From NCBI GenBank assembly GCA_900772685.1, contig CAAGRP010000214.1:1-34209 (forward strand): a DNA stretch of 34,209 nucleotides, given 5' to 3'. Positions 9,585 to 17,914 of the stretch are shown here, in pieces. This stretch comes from Lachnospiraceae bacterium (GTDB taxonomy: Bacteria > Bacillota > Clostridia > Lachnospirales > Lachnospiraceae). The notes beneath the pieces were generated by a model that made no database searches, had not been told where the DNA came from, and worked only from the letters and a program-made list of their open reading frames with translations. The position numbers and the translations under genes were made by a program. Positions within the stretch are counted from its first letter, which is position 1; every line of letters starts with the position of its first letter.

Positions 9585-9616
9585 GGTGAAAACCTCTTTT
9601 CTTATATTATATTTTA

Positions 9617-9646
9617 AATATATCAAATTCGTTTATATTGCGTCAA
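9617..9646 (-). promoter_or_regulatory. sigma-A-type promoter of ptsH
   Basis: On the minus strand TTGACG (9646-9641) is followed after 18 bases by TATATT (9622-9617). The sequence around it is very AT-rich. It lies about 33 bases upstream of the ptsH ATG. Confidence 0.55.
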
Positions 9647-9720
9647 AGTATTAATCAGTTAAAATAAGTTGGGTTACTGTCAGGTAATCGTTGGCAAGGC
9701 CATCATGCAAATCAACTGCC

Positions 9721-9911
9721 GCACTGCGCGTGTGAGATATGCAGCCAAGACACGCTGCGTTTCCTACTCGCTGCACTCGCTTATCCACTCAGGCTCCTGC
9801 GCAAACTCGCCCTTTGGGCTCAGACATGCGCCCGCCTTCGTTGCTAGAGCGCAGCTTGCTACGGAAGCCTCGCTATCGTCTTTTGCGTCATATCATCACA
9901 TCTCGCAGTGC
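9721..9911. repeat. GC-rich inverted-repeat-bounded intergenic element
   Basis: The gap between fruA and ptsH (9585-9993) holds a block clearly richer in G and C than its surroundings. It is bounded by imperfect inverted arms: GCACTGCGCGTGTGAGATATG (9721-9741, 21 bases, read as two runs GCACTGCG and TGTGAGATATG) and its counterpart at 9889-9911, sharing GCACTGCG, TGTGA and ATATG. Inside, an apex hairpin at 9799-9831 has outer pairs GCGCA/TGCGC and inner GCCC-TTT-GGGC. A plus-strand reading frame crosses it but has no ribosome site or protein-like character. It may be a MITE-like or REP-like dispersed element, or a structured RNA. No second copy was noticed in the window. Confidence 0.55.
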
Positions 9912-9944
9912 TGTATTTATATTCTGATTGCAAGGTATTTCGCT

Positions 9945-9962
9945 ACAGCAATAGATTGCTGT
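9945..9962 (-). terminator. possible weak fruA terminator hairpin
   Basis: A perfect palindrome, ACAGCAAT AG ATTGCTGT, lies about 32 bases past the fruA stop. There is no good U-tract on either strand, so it may be only a 3'-end stabilising hairpin. Confidence 0.3.
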
Positions 9963-9993
9963 TTGCTTACAGTTACATTGCTTAATATCTGTT

Positions 9994-11907
9994 TTATGCT
10001 TCGACCTTCTTCTTAAGAAGTCCGAGCATTATGCATGATATGATGCTTCCTGCTGCGAGTGCTACGACATACATCAGTGCGTTTCCTACAACCGGGAATA
10101 CGAATATTCCGCCGTGAGGAGCCATGAGTGTACATCCAAAGCCTGCCGATATAGCTCCTGCAGCTGCCGATCCGACTATACATGAGGGGATTACTCTTGC
10201 AGGATCGGAGGCTGCGTACGGGATTGCTCCCTCAGTTATAAAGGCAAGACCCATTACAAAGTTTGTAGGTCCGGATTCTCTTTCTGCTTTAGTAAATTTA
10301 TTTTTAAATATGATGGTTGCGAGTGCTATTGCTATAGGAGGAGTCATTCCGCCTATCATTACCGATGCCATTATGTCGTAGTTTCCGGCTGCTATGGCTG
10401 CCGTTCCGAATACATAAGCAGCTTTGTTGAACGGACCGCCCATATCTATCGCCATCATTCCGCCTAATACAAGTCCGAGAAGGATCTTGCTTGATCCGCC
10501 CATGCTTGCAAGGCCGGCGTTAAGTGCAGAGTTTATACCACCCATGACAGGCTCTATTACAAAATTCATTGCAAGGCCTATTATCAGGATTCCCAATACA
10601 GGATAAATGAGAACAGGTGCTATCTTTTCGAGAGCATCAGGAAGTTTGGAGCACAGTTTCTTTAACAAGACAACTATGTAGCCTGCAAGGAATCCTGCAA
10701 CAAGAGCGCCTAAGAAGCCGGAGGTTCCGTTGTATGCGATCATTCCGCCGACAAAACCTACCGCAAGTGCAGGTCTGTCGCCGATAGCCATAGCTATGAA
10801 ACCGGCAAGAACCGGAAGCATCAGGTTAAATGCGGCTCCGCCGATACTCTTGAATGTGGCTGCTATCGGAGTGATCGTTCCAAAAGCGGATCTGGCTGCG
10901 GCATCAAGGGTATTGATATCTACCGAAAGTCCGTCAATAAGGAATGCGATAGCTATCAGGATTCCGCCGCCTACAACAAACGGAAGCATATGTGAGACAC
11001 CGTTCATAAGGAATGAGTAAAACTTATGTCCGGCTCCCTCACCGCTTTTGGATGGAAGATTATTTTGGGAGGACTTGTTTTCCGATCTGTATACCGAAAC
11101 GTCCCCGGATTCTATCTGTGAAATAAGCTGATCGGCTTTGCTGATACCGTCAGATACCTGTGTGATGATGACCTTTTTGCCATCGAAACGATCAAGCGGT
11201 ACCTGAGTATCTGCCGCTACGATGATACCAACGGCTTCCCTGATCTCATCGTCTGTTATGAGATTTTTGGTTCCGCCCGAACCTCTTGTCTCAACCTTTA
11301 TCGAGTATCCTGCAGCTTTTGCGGCTTTTTCAAAAGCCTCTGCAGCCATATATGTGTGTGCTATACCGGTCGGGCATCCCGTAACGGCAAGCAGTTTTCC
11401 TTTTGTTCCTTCAGATGATGTATCTGCAAGACGATCATCGACGCTGTCATTTTCAGAATCCGCTTTGTCTATTATCGAAAGGAATTCATCTATGCTTGAT
11501 GCTTTCTTGAGAGAATTGCTGAAATCCTCATCCATAAGAAGCATTGAAAGCTTGCTGAGCACATCCAGATGTACATTGTCCTCTGTATTAGGAGCTGCGA
11601 TCAGAAAAATAAGCTCTGCCGGTTCGTCATCCAGAGAATCAAAATCAACTCCGTCCTTAACGACCATAGCCGCAAGTCCAGGTGCTTTTACCGCATCACA
11701 TTTTCCGTGAGGTATAGCTATACCTTCTCCTATTCCTGTGGTGCTTTCTTCCTCTCTTGCGTATACCTTTTTTCTGTACTCTTCCCTGTCGGAGATCTTT
11801 CCGCTCCTGCACATAAGATCGATAACTGCATCAAGAGCTTCACTCTTTGATGTGACAGCAGAATCAAGTGAAACCGATCTTTTATCAAGAAGATCTATGA
11901 TTCTCAT
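9994..11907 (-). CDS. fruA: PTS fructose transporter, fused EIIABC
   Basis: 637 residues, domain order A-B-C. EIIA occupies about residues 1-150 with the phospho-His67 in GIAIPHGK. EIIB occupies about 170-270 with phospho-Cys178 in AVTGCPTGIAHTYMAAEAF. EIIC (about 295-637) has many membrane segments, starting at FLMNGVSHMLPFVVGGGILI, and forms the sugar channel. The protein imports fructose and phosphorylates it to fructose-1-phosphate, taking phosphate from HPr. The substrate is assigned from the fused fructose-type domains and the neighbouring fruK. Its ATG overlaps the fruK TGA as ATGA, giving direct translational coupling. Confidence 0.96.
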   Translation of the reverse strand: MRIIDLLDKRSVSLDSAVTSKSEALDAVIDLMCRSGKISDREEYRKKVYAREEESTTGIGEGIAIPHGKCDAVKAPGLAAMVVKDGVDFDSLDDEPAELIFLIAAPNTEDNVHLDVLSKLSMLLMDEDFSNSLKKASSIDEFLSIIDKADSENDSVDDRLADTSSEGTKGKLLAVTGCPTGIAHTYMAAEAFEKAAKAAGYSIKVETRGSGGTKNLITDDEIREAVGIIVAADTQVPLDRFDGKKVIITQVSDGISKADQLISQIESGDVSVYRSENKSSQNNLPSKSGEGAGHKFYSFLMNGVSHMLPFVVGGGILIAIAFLIDGLSVDINTLDAAARSAFGTITPIAATFKSIGGAAFNLMLPVLAGFIAMAIGDRPALAVGFVGGMIAYNGTSGFLGALVAGFLAGYIVVLLKKLCSKLPDALEKIAPVLIYPVLGILIIGLAMNFVIEPVMGGINSALNAGLASMGGSSKILLGLVLGGMMAIDMGGPFNKAAYVFGTAAIAAGNYDIMASVMIGGMTPPIAIALATIIFKNKFTKAERESGPTNFVMGLAFITEGAIPYAASDPARVIPSCIVGSAAAGAISAGFGCTLMAPHGGIFVFPVVGNALMYVVALAAGSIISCIMLGLLKKKVEA

Positions 11908-12821
11908 TTGTTTTCCCCTTTCATTTGGTTTAATATGTCTTCTACTTCTTTTCCTGTGGCAAGATATTCAGAAAATGCACTCGCACTTCCGCAGGCAAGT
12001 CCTGTTAAAAATGCGGCTTCATAATCGTGCGACTTAAGCCATCCGCTCATAAATCCGGCAACCATCGAATCTCCGGCTCCCACAGCATTTACAAGCTTTC
12101 CCTTCGGTGCAGGTGCTTTATAAACCTCATTGTTTTCAGCAATAAGGACCGCTCCCTCTCCCGCCATCGAAATGAGTACGTTTCTTGCTCCCATCTCTCT
12201 TAGCCTGTTGCCGTACGGTATGACCGACTCTCTTGTTTTAAGTTCAACACCGAATATATCTCCCAGCTCGTGATTATTCGGCTTTATTAAAAACGGATGA
12301 TATTTTAAAACATTTACGAGCAGATCTCTTGTGGCATCTACTACTATTTCAATATTTTTATGCTGCATACGTTCCATTATCCTGCTGTACATGTCATCAG
12401 GCATCGAAGCCGGGATGCTTCCGGCAAGGAACAATACGTCGCCATCTTCAAGCCTGTCGAGATACTCCATAAGCTCATCGACCTTCTCTCTGCCGATAGC
12501 AGGTCCCATACCGTTTATCTCGGTTCCGTCGATAGACTTGAGCTTTACGTTTATCCTTGAGATCCCGTCCGGGATATCTATGAAATCCGAAACAATGCCC
12601 ATCTTTTCTATGCGGCGTCTGATCTCGTCTCCGACAAAGCCGGCTGTGAATCCGAGTGCCGTATTCTCAAACCCAAGGTTTTTAAGGACGATCGATACGT
12701 TGATTCCCTTTCCTCCCGGGAGCATGAGTTCCTGTGTTGTACGGTTCGTAAGTCCCAGTCTGAAATCATCGACGGAAACGATGTAATCAAGACATGGATT
12801 AAAGGTTACCGTATAAAGCAT
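11904..12821 (-). CDS. fruK: 1-phosphofructokinase
   Basis: 305 residues from ATG 12821, the start that gives the family-typical MLYTVTFNPCLDYIV and has AAGGAG 8 bases upstream; GTG 12830 and ATG 12827 are in frame but too close to the ribosome site. This is a PfkB/ribokinase-fold enzyme: the substrate-binding motif LPGGKGINVSIVLKNLG lies near the N-terminus, and the C-terminal ATP and catalytic-base motif is VNAVGAGDSMVAGFM with the catalytic Asp. It converts fructose-1-phosphate to fructose-1,6-bisphosphate. It is first in the operon behind a strong promoter and overlaps fruA. Confidence 0.95.
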   Translation of the reverse strand: MLYTVTFNPCLDYIVSVDDFRLGLTNRTTQELMLPGGKGINVSIVLKNLGFENTALGFTAGFVGDEIRRRIEKMGIVSDFIDIPDGISRINVKLKSIDGTEINGMGPAIGREKVDELMEYLDRLEDGDVLFLAGSIPASMPDDMYSRIMERMQHKNIEIVVDATRDLLVNVLKYHPFLIKPNNHELGDIFGVELKTRESVIPYGNRLREMGARNVLISMAGEGAVLIAENNEVYKAPAPKGKLVNAVGAGDSMVAGFMSGWLKSHDYEAAFLTGLACGSASAFSEYLATGKEVEDILNQMKGENK

Positions 12822-12854
12822 TTTCATCACTCCTTATCTCGTTTTCTTGATCAG

Positions 12855-12883
12855 ATTATAGCATCACATTCTTTCATTTTCAA
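12855..12883 (-). promoter_or_regulatory. strong sigma-A promoter of fruK-fruA
   Basis: On the minus strand TTGAAA (12883-12878) and a perfect TATAAT (12860-12855) are spaced by 17 bases. The plus strand just upstream (12872-12970) holds repeated TCATT-type words, for example TTTCATTTTCAATCAT, AATCATTCACC and CATCATTCATG. These could be direct-repeat operator sites for the DeoR-type repressor. The operator idea is inference. Confidence 0.75.
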
Positions 12884-13002
12884 TCATATTCGGTCAAAAA
12901 TCATTCACCAATTTCCAAATCAAAACTTGTAAAATATTCACAATCAGTCAGTATCTTTCATCATTCATGTCACTCTGCGTCAAATTTGTTCATTGTTTTC
13001 AT

Positions 13003-13042
13003 AAAGAAACAGCCCGGCTTCTATCAACCGGACTGTTTCTTT
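13003..13042 (-). terminator. intrinsic terminator of the HAD phosphatase gene
   Basis: A 15-bp stem pairs AAAGAAACAGCCCGG (13003-13017) with CCGGACTGTTTCTTT (13028-13042). Read as minus-strand RNA the only imperfect pair becomes a G-U wobble, while plus-strand RNA has an A-C mismatch, so the hairpin fits minus-strand transcription best. It may still work both ways, since TTTTTT follows on the plus side. Confidence 0.75.
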
Positions 13043-13084
13043 CATTTTTTGATATAGTTGTTTATATTGATGTTATAAGCTGTT

Positions 13085-13735
13085 TTATTTGCCGCAAAGC
13101 CAGTCGGCAAGCGAGACAAGGCTCTGCTGTTTTGAATAAAGCCTTTTTGAAATCTCTTCATCAGGCTCCGTAAGGTCAGGGATCATTACAGTATTGCATC
13201 CCGCATCCGAGGCTGATATAACTCCGTTCGGTGAATCCTCTACAGCGATCGTATCCTTAGGCTCTATCCCGAGCTTCTTACAGGCATACACATATACATC
13301 AGGTGCCGGCTTGCCGCATTTAACGGTATGAGCCGAGACAATGTCCTCAAACATATCAAGGAGTCCTGCTCTTTCAAGCTCTTCCTCGGCAACCTCTGTA
13401 GGTGTTGCAGTCACTATTGCCAGTCTGTATCCATGCCCCGCCAGACGCTCAAGCGATTCTCTTGCATGCGGCTTGTTCTCAAGTCCGTTTTCCGCAAGGA
13501 TCCCGTCATATATCTTTTTTCTTAATTCCGAGAATTCCTTCCAGTCTATACCCGATTCGCTTAAGTTATTTACGAGCTGCTCACAGAACGGAGCACCGAG
13601 GCTTCGAAATAAAAGAGCCTGCTCTGCCGTGAGCTTATACCCGAGCTTCTCAAACGTCCTTATGTGTGTCGGGATATAGAGTTTCTCTGTGTCAATTAAA
13701 GTTCCGTCTTTGTCAAATAAAATCGTATTAATCAT
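13085..13735 (-). CDS. HAD-superfamily hydrolase, beta-phosphoglucomutase/phosphatase type
   Basis: 216 residues from ATG 13735. The frame extends to 13801, but the upstream residues are not protein-like and the family start is MINTILFDKDGTLIDTE. Motif I is FDKDGTLID with the nucleophile and acid-base Asp pair; motif II is VTATPTEV; motif III Lys is in KCGKPAPDVYVYACKKLG; motif IV is VEDSPNGVISASDAG. A helical cap domain lies between motifs I and II, so the substrate is probably a small sugar phosphate. No normal ribosome site precedes the ATG, and the predicted transcript begins only a few bases upstream. It stands alone between two terminators. Confidence 0.88.
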   Translation of the reverse strand: MINTILFDKDGTLIDTEKLYIPTHIRTFEKLGYKLTAEQALLFRSLGAPFCEQLVNNLSESGIDWKEFSELRKKIYDGILAENGLENKPHARESLERLAGHGYRLAIVTATPTEVAEEELERAGLLDMFEDIVSAHTVKCGKPAPDVYVYACKKLGIEPKDTIAVEDSPNGVISASDAGCNTVMIPDLTEPDEEISKRLYSKQQSLVSLADWLCGK

Positions 13736-13745
13736 AATACCCAAA

Positions 13746-13773
13746 AGTATAATTGATATTTTGCGATTGGCAA
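13746..13773 (-). promoter_or_regulatory. promoter of HAD gene, predicts near-leaderless mRNA
   Basis: On the minus strand TTGCCA (13773-13768) and TATACT (13751-13746) are spaced by 16 bases. Transcription would begin around 13738-13739, only 3-4 bases before the ATG at 13735. Confidence 0.5.
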
Positions 13774-13775
13774 GT

Positions 13776-13793
13776 AGAAAAACCCGACGGTTT
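13776..13793 (-). terminator. possible short terminator after the kinase gene
   Basis: On the minus strand AAACC-GTCG-GGTTT runs into TTC, a 5-bp stem with a tetraloop and short U-tract, about 30 bases past the kinase stop. It overlaps the region just upstream of the next promoter. The stem is short, so support is weak. Confidence 0.35.
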
Positions 13794-13822
13794 GTGTTCA
13801 TTTTTGGTCAAATCTGACATAT

Positions 13823-16165
13823 TTATGAAAACAGACCCGACTCTTCAAGCTGTGAACTGTCTCCTGTTTTCACGTCATATTCCTTAAGAGGCGACGGAAA
13901 TCTGTTATTTATGCATGCTTCAATGAGTGCGGCTGCCCATTTATTATCTTCGCTTATACTTTCTCCGTTTGCAAACTCACTAAAAACAAGGCTGCCATTA
14001 TTTGCCTTGTCCGTCTTCATAAGCGTCACCTCATTGTTTCCGTAGGCATCGCTGTATTTCAAATATACGGTCTTACCGGAATCCTTCAGTCCTTCAGCTA
14101 TTTCGGCATTTGACACGACAAGACTGCCGCTGCCGTCGATTTCCACACCGTTTCCGTACAGCGGTACCTGTTCACCGTCATCCGTACAGATATAAAAATC
14201 AGAGCCGTATATCAAAAGTGCGAGAATATCCTCATACCTCATCGCACTCCCACAGGAGCTCAAGGCTAAAAAGCTGTATACAGGCCCGTCACATCCCGGC
14301 ATGACTGCGGTAAGACTGTCCATGCTTCCGAGTGCATATGAGCTCTTAATGGCATCAAGCCTTTTTCTCAGCACATAAAACGAATCTGCTTTTTCGCCGT
14401 CAGATAAGAGTCCGTAAACATAGATATCCGTCTTTTCTTCGTTATCAGTGATCTCTTCCGTCTGATATTCTCCGAACTGCGACTCATCATCCTGCCAGCC
14501 GACCTGCTCATCCATGCCTATATTAAAGTAGTGCTCGAGCGGTTCGTGAGTCAGATTATATTCAATAAGCTCCGTATATATCCCGTCATCCTCGTCGATA
14601 ATGTAAAAGCCTTTTTTATCATCCATAGGTATCGTTTTGAACAGATCCAGATAAGGAGTGCAGTCCACATCCTGACAAAGGACATATTTATTATCCCATT
14701 CCTCAAATACATCATTGTTTTTTTCAAAAAATGCATCCGTAAATCCAATCTCAAAATAAGAATACTCATCTTTTGTTATCCCGTACTTTGAATTATCTAT
14801 GCCCGGGATCGTACCCTCTTTTTTAATTACGCTTATATCCGTGGTCTGATCTATATCGATCATCTCTTTGGTATCCGTACTTTTAAGCGAATAGGTTGCC
14901 GCCCTTGAAATATACGCTCTGATAACGTATTCGGGTATGGAGGCTGTTTCTACCGCAGTCGTTTTATAATTCTCCGAATCAATCTCATTTTCGGCAAAAT
15001 CTTCTTTATTAAGCAGCAGGGTAATTATCCCCTCATTTTCATTGAGCTCATAGCTGCCGCTCTTTTTTGAAAATATATCAAGGCGTTCCTTTAATGTCTT
15101 TATCGACCTGTTATATCCCGCAACGGTAAATTCATCGTCCGGTGTAAGTGTGACTCTGTACATTGTTTCGGGATCATACTCCTTCCCTCTGAGCATCGTT
15201 TTTACAAATATACCCGTTAAAGCCACAATAACCGCAACAACCGATGCGATAACAGCGATGATTCTTTTTTTCGATTTTTTCCCGTTATCAGTCTTCCCGG
15301 CTATATCCTCGCCTGCACCCCCGGTCTTTGCATCCGTTTCACCTGATACGGAGTCTATATCGGAAAGCATCTCTTCTGATGTCTGATATCTGTCATCGGG
15401 CGAGACCGAAAGTCCCTTCATAAGAACGTCTTCCAGCCCCTTATCTATCTTAATGCCAAGCTCTGAGGGTCTTTTAAGATCGTCATCCAGAAGTCTTCCG
15501 TAAGATGCCGGCGGCTTTTCTGATGTAAGACAGTACCACAGCGTTGCACAAAGGGCGTATATGTCGGTAAATGCTCCCTGTTTTTCTCCTCCCGCAGCCT
15601 GCTCTATCGGACTGTAGCCGTCCTTTAAGGTACAGGTATATTCAGATCTGTTGCTTTCTCTTGCCGTTCCGAAATCAAAGAGGACAAGGTCCAGACTGTC
15701 CTCATTTTCCTTTGTGACCATTATATTGTCAGGAGCAATATCCCTGTGGATAAGTCCTATCGAATGCAGTATGCTAAGACCCTTTAACAGCTTCTTTATC
15801 GATCTGAAAAGACACGCAGGTTCAACAGGCCCCTTCTTTTGAACATATTCCTTAAGAGTCATACCCTCAAGGTATTCAAGTACGATATAGCAGGTATCAT
15901 TTTCCTCAAAATAATCAAGGACCTTCACTATTGAATCGCATTTGATAGATCCAAGAACCTGACCCTCATTTATAAAATCATTTTTGTGCCCTGCTGCCTC
16001 TTCACCGCCTTTAGCCTCACCCCATATATGCATTTCCTTTATGCATACCTTTAAGTTTAAAGACTCCTGTACTGCTTCGTATGTAAAAGCAAAGCCGCCC
16101 TGCCCCAGGAAACGGATTATCCTGTATCTGTTATTAAGTTTTGTTCCGGGCTTAAGCTGCTCCAT
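13823..16165 (-). CDS. membrane Ser/Thr protein kinase with large extracellular domain
   Basis: About 780 residues. Numbering here is from ATG 16174; ATG 16165 is preferred because GAGG lies about 10 bases upstream of it but only one base from 16174. The cytoplasmic kinase has the glycine loop FLGQGGFAFTYEAV, Lys46 in VCIKEMHIW, HRDIAPDN with catalytic Asp145, and DFG Asp167 in LFDFGTARES. A basic stretch and one membrane segment (about 304-327) lead to an outer part of about 450 residues with no PASTA repeats. Two outer segments look related, TLKERLDIFSKKSGSYEL and VLRKRLDAIKSSYALGS, recalling the first periplasmic domain of SecD (tentative). It starts directly after the 402-aa gene. No PP2C phosphatase gene is nearby. 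Confidence 0.88.
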   Translation of the reverse strand: MEQLKPGTKLNNRYRIIRFLGQGGFAFTYEAVQESLNLKVCIKEMHIWGEAKGGEEAAGHKNDFINEGQVLGSIKCDSIVKVLDYFEENDTCYIVLEYLEGMTLKEYVQKKGPVEPACLFRSIKKLLKGLSILHSIGLIHRDIAPDNIMVTKENEDSLDLVLFDFGTARESNRSEYTCTLKDGYSPIEQAAGGEKQGAFTDIYALCATLWYCLTSEKPPASYGRLLDDDLKRPSELGIKIDKGLEDVLMKGLSVSPDDRYQTSEEMLSDIDSVSGETDAKTGGAGEDIAGKTDNGKKSKKRIIAVIASVVAVIVALTGIFVKTMLRGKEYDPETMYRVTLTPDDEFTVAGYNRSIKTLKERLDIFSKKSGSYELNENEGIITLLLNKEDFAENEIDSENYKTTAVETASIPEYVIRAYISRAATYSLKSTDTKEMIDIDQTTDISVIKKEGTIPGIDNSKYGITKDEYSYFEIGFTDAFFEKNNDVFEEWDNKYVLCQDVDCTPYLDLFKTIPMDDKKGFYIIDEDDGIYTELIEYNLTHEPLEHYFNIGMDEQVGWQDDESQFGEYQTEEITDNEEKTDIYVYGLLSDGEKADSFYVLRKRLDAIKSSYALGSMDSLTAVMPGCDGPVYSFLALSSCGSAMRYEDILALLIYGSDFYICTDDGEQVPLYGNGVEIDGSGSLVVSNAEIAEGLKDSGKTVYLKYSDAYGNNEVTLMKTDKANNGSLVFSEFANGESISEDNKWAAALIEACINNRFPSPLKEYDVKTGDSSQLEESGLFS

Positions 16166-16177
16166 ATTTCCCATACC

Positions 16178-17359
16178 TCATCGATCGGTAAGATCGATAT
16201 CATCCATCTGATATATCATATCTTCGATCTCTCTTTTCCTGTCATCTGCCGCAAGTGCTTTAATGATAAACTCATCAAGACTCTCATCCCTATCCAGCAG
16301 CTCGAAACTGCAGGCTTTAAGGATCTCATCCGCTCTTTTTTCGGTAAGCCTGAGACCCTCATCATTTATATCCGCCTCTGTCTCAAAGAACAGTAACAGT
16401 AAAAGCAACATGCTCCTTGATACCGACTCCCCCTTAAGCACCTTTGCCATAAGGCTGTATTCCTCCCAGCCGGGATCGTTTGCATCCGAATTTCCAAGCA
16501 GTATAAAAAAATAAAATCTGTTCAGAAGATCAAAGAGCTTGTTCGAGCTGACCTTTGCGCTCTTCAGGCACTCCTCGACCTCATCTATGGACATCCTCGC
16601 ATGCCTGTTCGGATCCATCTTGGATATGTTGCTGAGCGGCAGTTCAAGATAAATATTTCTCTTCAGCGTTCTCTTACTGTCGCACGCCATATAGTTTCCT
16701 ATCATAGTCTTGAGATACAGCAGAAAATATTTGCAGATATAATATCTGGCCTTTTCCCTGCCCTCACAGAAGTTTCTTATATTTTCGGTTATATAAAGCA
16801 GGAACTCCCTGTCACAGGCTATCCTTCCTATGCTTTGCTCGACCGTTCTTGTCCTTTGTATCGTATATGCCGCCCCGTCAAATGAAAGCGACGAATCCTT
16901 TACATATCTTTCTATCCTTTCAAGCGGGAAGGCACTGTATGAACCATTCGAACCTGTTATCAGAAGATCATCGTATGCTCCGCTTTTTTCAAGCCCGCGG
17001 ATCTGATCTACAAGCTGTCTCCACTTTTCGTATTTGAGCTTTTTTTGAAAGGCATATATAAGTGTTGCTTCTATAAGATCCCTTGAATACAGCTTCTTTT
17101 CCTTCTTCTCTGCAAGCTTCAGGTTAAGTGTATCAAGATCCCATCCCTGGCAGAAGCCTTTGTATATCAGCCTGTATCTTTCAGGCTGCTCATCCATCTT
17201 TCCTTTTATCTTCTGAAGAGATGCGGAATCAACACCCGTCGTGCCTGAAAAAAGATCCTTTTGGAGCTCATATAGCCCGTCAAGGCACATAAGAGCATCC
17301 CTGCCGTCAAGCCCTGTCACGATTTCGTCAAATAAATCACTTTGTTTTTTCCTTCTCAT
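16178..17359 (-). CDS. unrecognised helical protein upstream of the kinase
   Basis: 393 residues from ATG 17359, which has AGGG six to seven bases upstream; the frame extends to 17386. The sequence is soluble, mostly helical and charged, with no signal peptide. One hydrophobic run, SRSMLLLLLLFFETEAD, near residue 320 is probably buried helix. The C-terminus is acidic (EDMIYQMDDIDLTDR). No catalytic motif is evident and I do not recognise the family. Its stop is 3 bases before the longer kinase start, so the two are translated together; a role as cytoplasmic partner or substrate of the kinase is inference. Confidence 0.75.
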   Translation of the reverse strand: MRRKKQSDLFDEIVTGLDGRDALMCLDGLYELQKDLFSGTTGVDSASLQKIKGKMDEQPERYRLIYKGFCQGWDLDTLNLKLAEKKEKKLYSRDLIEATLIYAFQKKLKYEKWRQLVDQIRGLEKSGAYDDLLITGSNGSYSAFPLERIERYVKDSSLSFDGAAYTIQRTRTVEQSIGRIACDREFLLYITENIRNFCEGREKARYYICKYFLLYLKTMIGNYMACDSKRTLKRNIYLELPLSNISKMDPNRHARMSIDEVEECLKSAKVSSNKLFDLLNRFYFFILLGNSDANDPGWEEYSLMAKVLKGESVSRSMLLLLLLFFETEADINDEGLRLTEKRADEILKACSFELLDRDESLDEFIIKALAADDRKREIEDMIYQMDDIDLTDR

Positions 17360-17415
17360 TGCATATCCCTTCAGACCGGTAAACACCGGATAGTATTTTC
17401 ACACTGCCCTATATT

Positions 17416-17888
17416 CTACCATTCACAGGATATATCTTCAAACTCTTCTGATGCTATTTTCTTTATTTCATCCGGAACTATTCCGACCGAAAGCAGCTCA
17501 AGGTTTTTCTTTGAACACGCTATTTCCTTCTCTGCTTTCAGGATTATGCTTTCCTTATAACCCTGACCCATTTCGCTTTGATTTATCCTTGCGGAAAATA
17601 TGCATTCCTTATGTGTCAGATAATACGAATATCTGTTTATATCAAGCTTTTTATTGAGATACTGCGTGTACCATCTCATAGTCCTGAGCGCTGCCGTATG
17701 GACATCATACGACAGCACTTCGAATACATATTTAAAATAAGTCCCTCCGCTTCTTTCTTCGACATGTATATTTATAATATCATCTCCGATCGTTATAAAC
17801 CTTGCAGCTTATACGGATGTAAATATCCATTCAGCCTTTCTAGTTCTTCATTATTTAAGGCATTTATAATACCTGCAGTCTTTATCAT
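17416..17888 (-). pseudogene. frameshifted gene of unknown function
   Basis: A frame opens at ATG 17888 (MIKTAGIINALNNEELERLN...) and hits TAA at 17793-17795 after 31 codons. Just before that stop, a second frame takes over (RFITIGDDIINIHVEERSG...) and runs with protein-like character to a stop at 17416. It has no start codon of its own until GTG 17718. Restoring one A at CTGCAAGG (making CTGCAAAGG) would join the two into one protein of about 155 residues reading YKLQRFITIG across the joint. The ribosome site of ATG 17888 is poor. The product has no recognised domain. It lies 26 bases after the lipoprotein stop, in line with the kinase cluster. Confidence 0.6.
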
Positions 17889-17914
17889 CCGACGGTAAAG
17901 AATTCAAGGTATTA

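Noticed and set aside
9669..10016. A 115-codon plus-strand open frame in the fruA-ptsH gap
   Set aside because: It runs through the inverted-repeat element into fruA, lacks a ribosome site, and its composition follows the repeat; treated as noncoding.
17780..17810. Programmed -1 frameshifting as the explanation of the split gene
   Set aside because: No slippery heptamer or downstream structure is visible at the junction; a simple base loss is the plainer reading.
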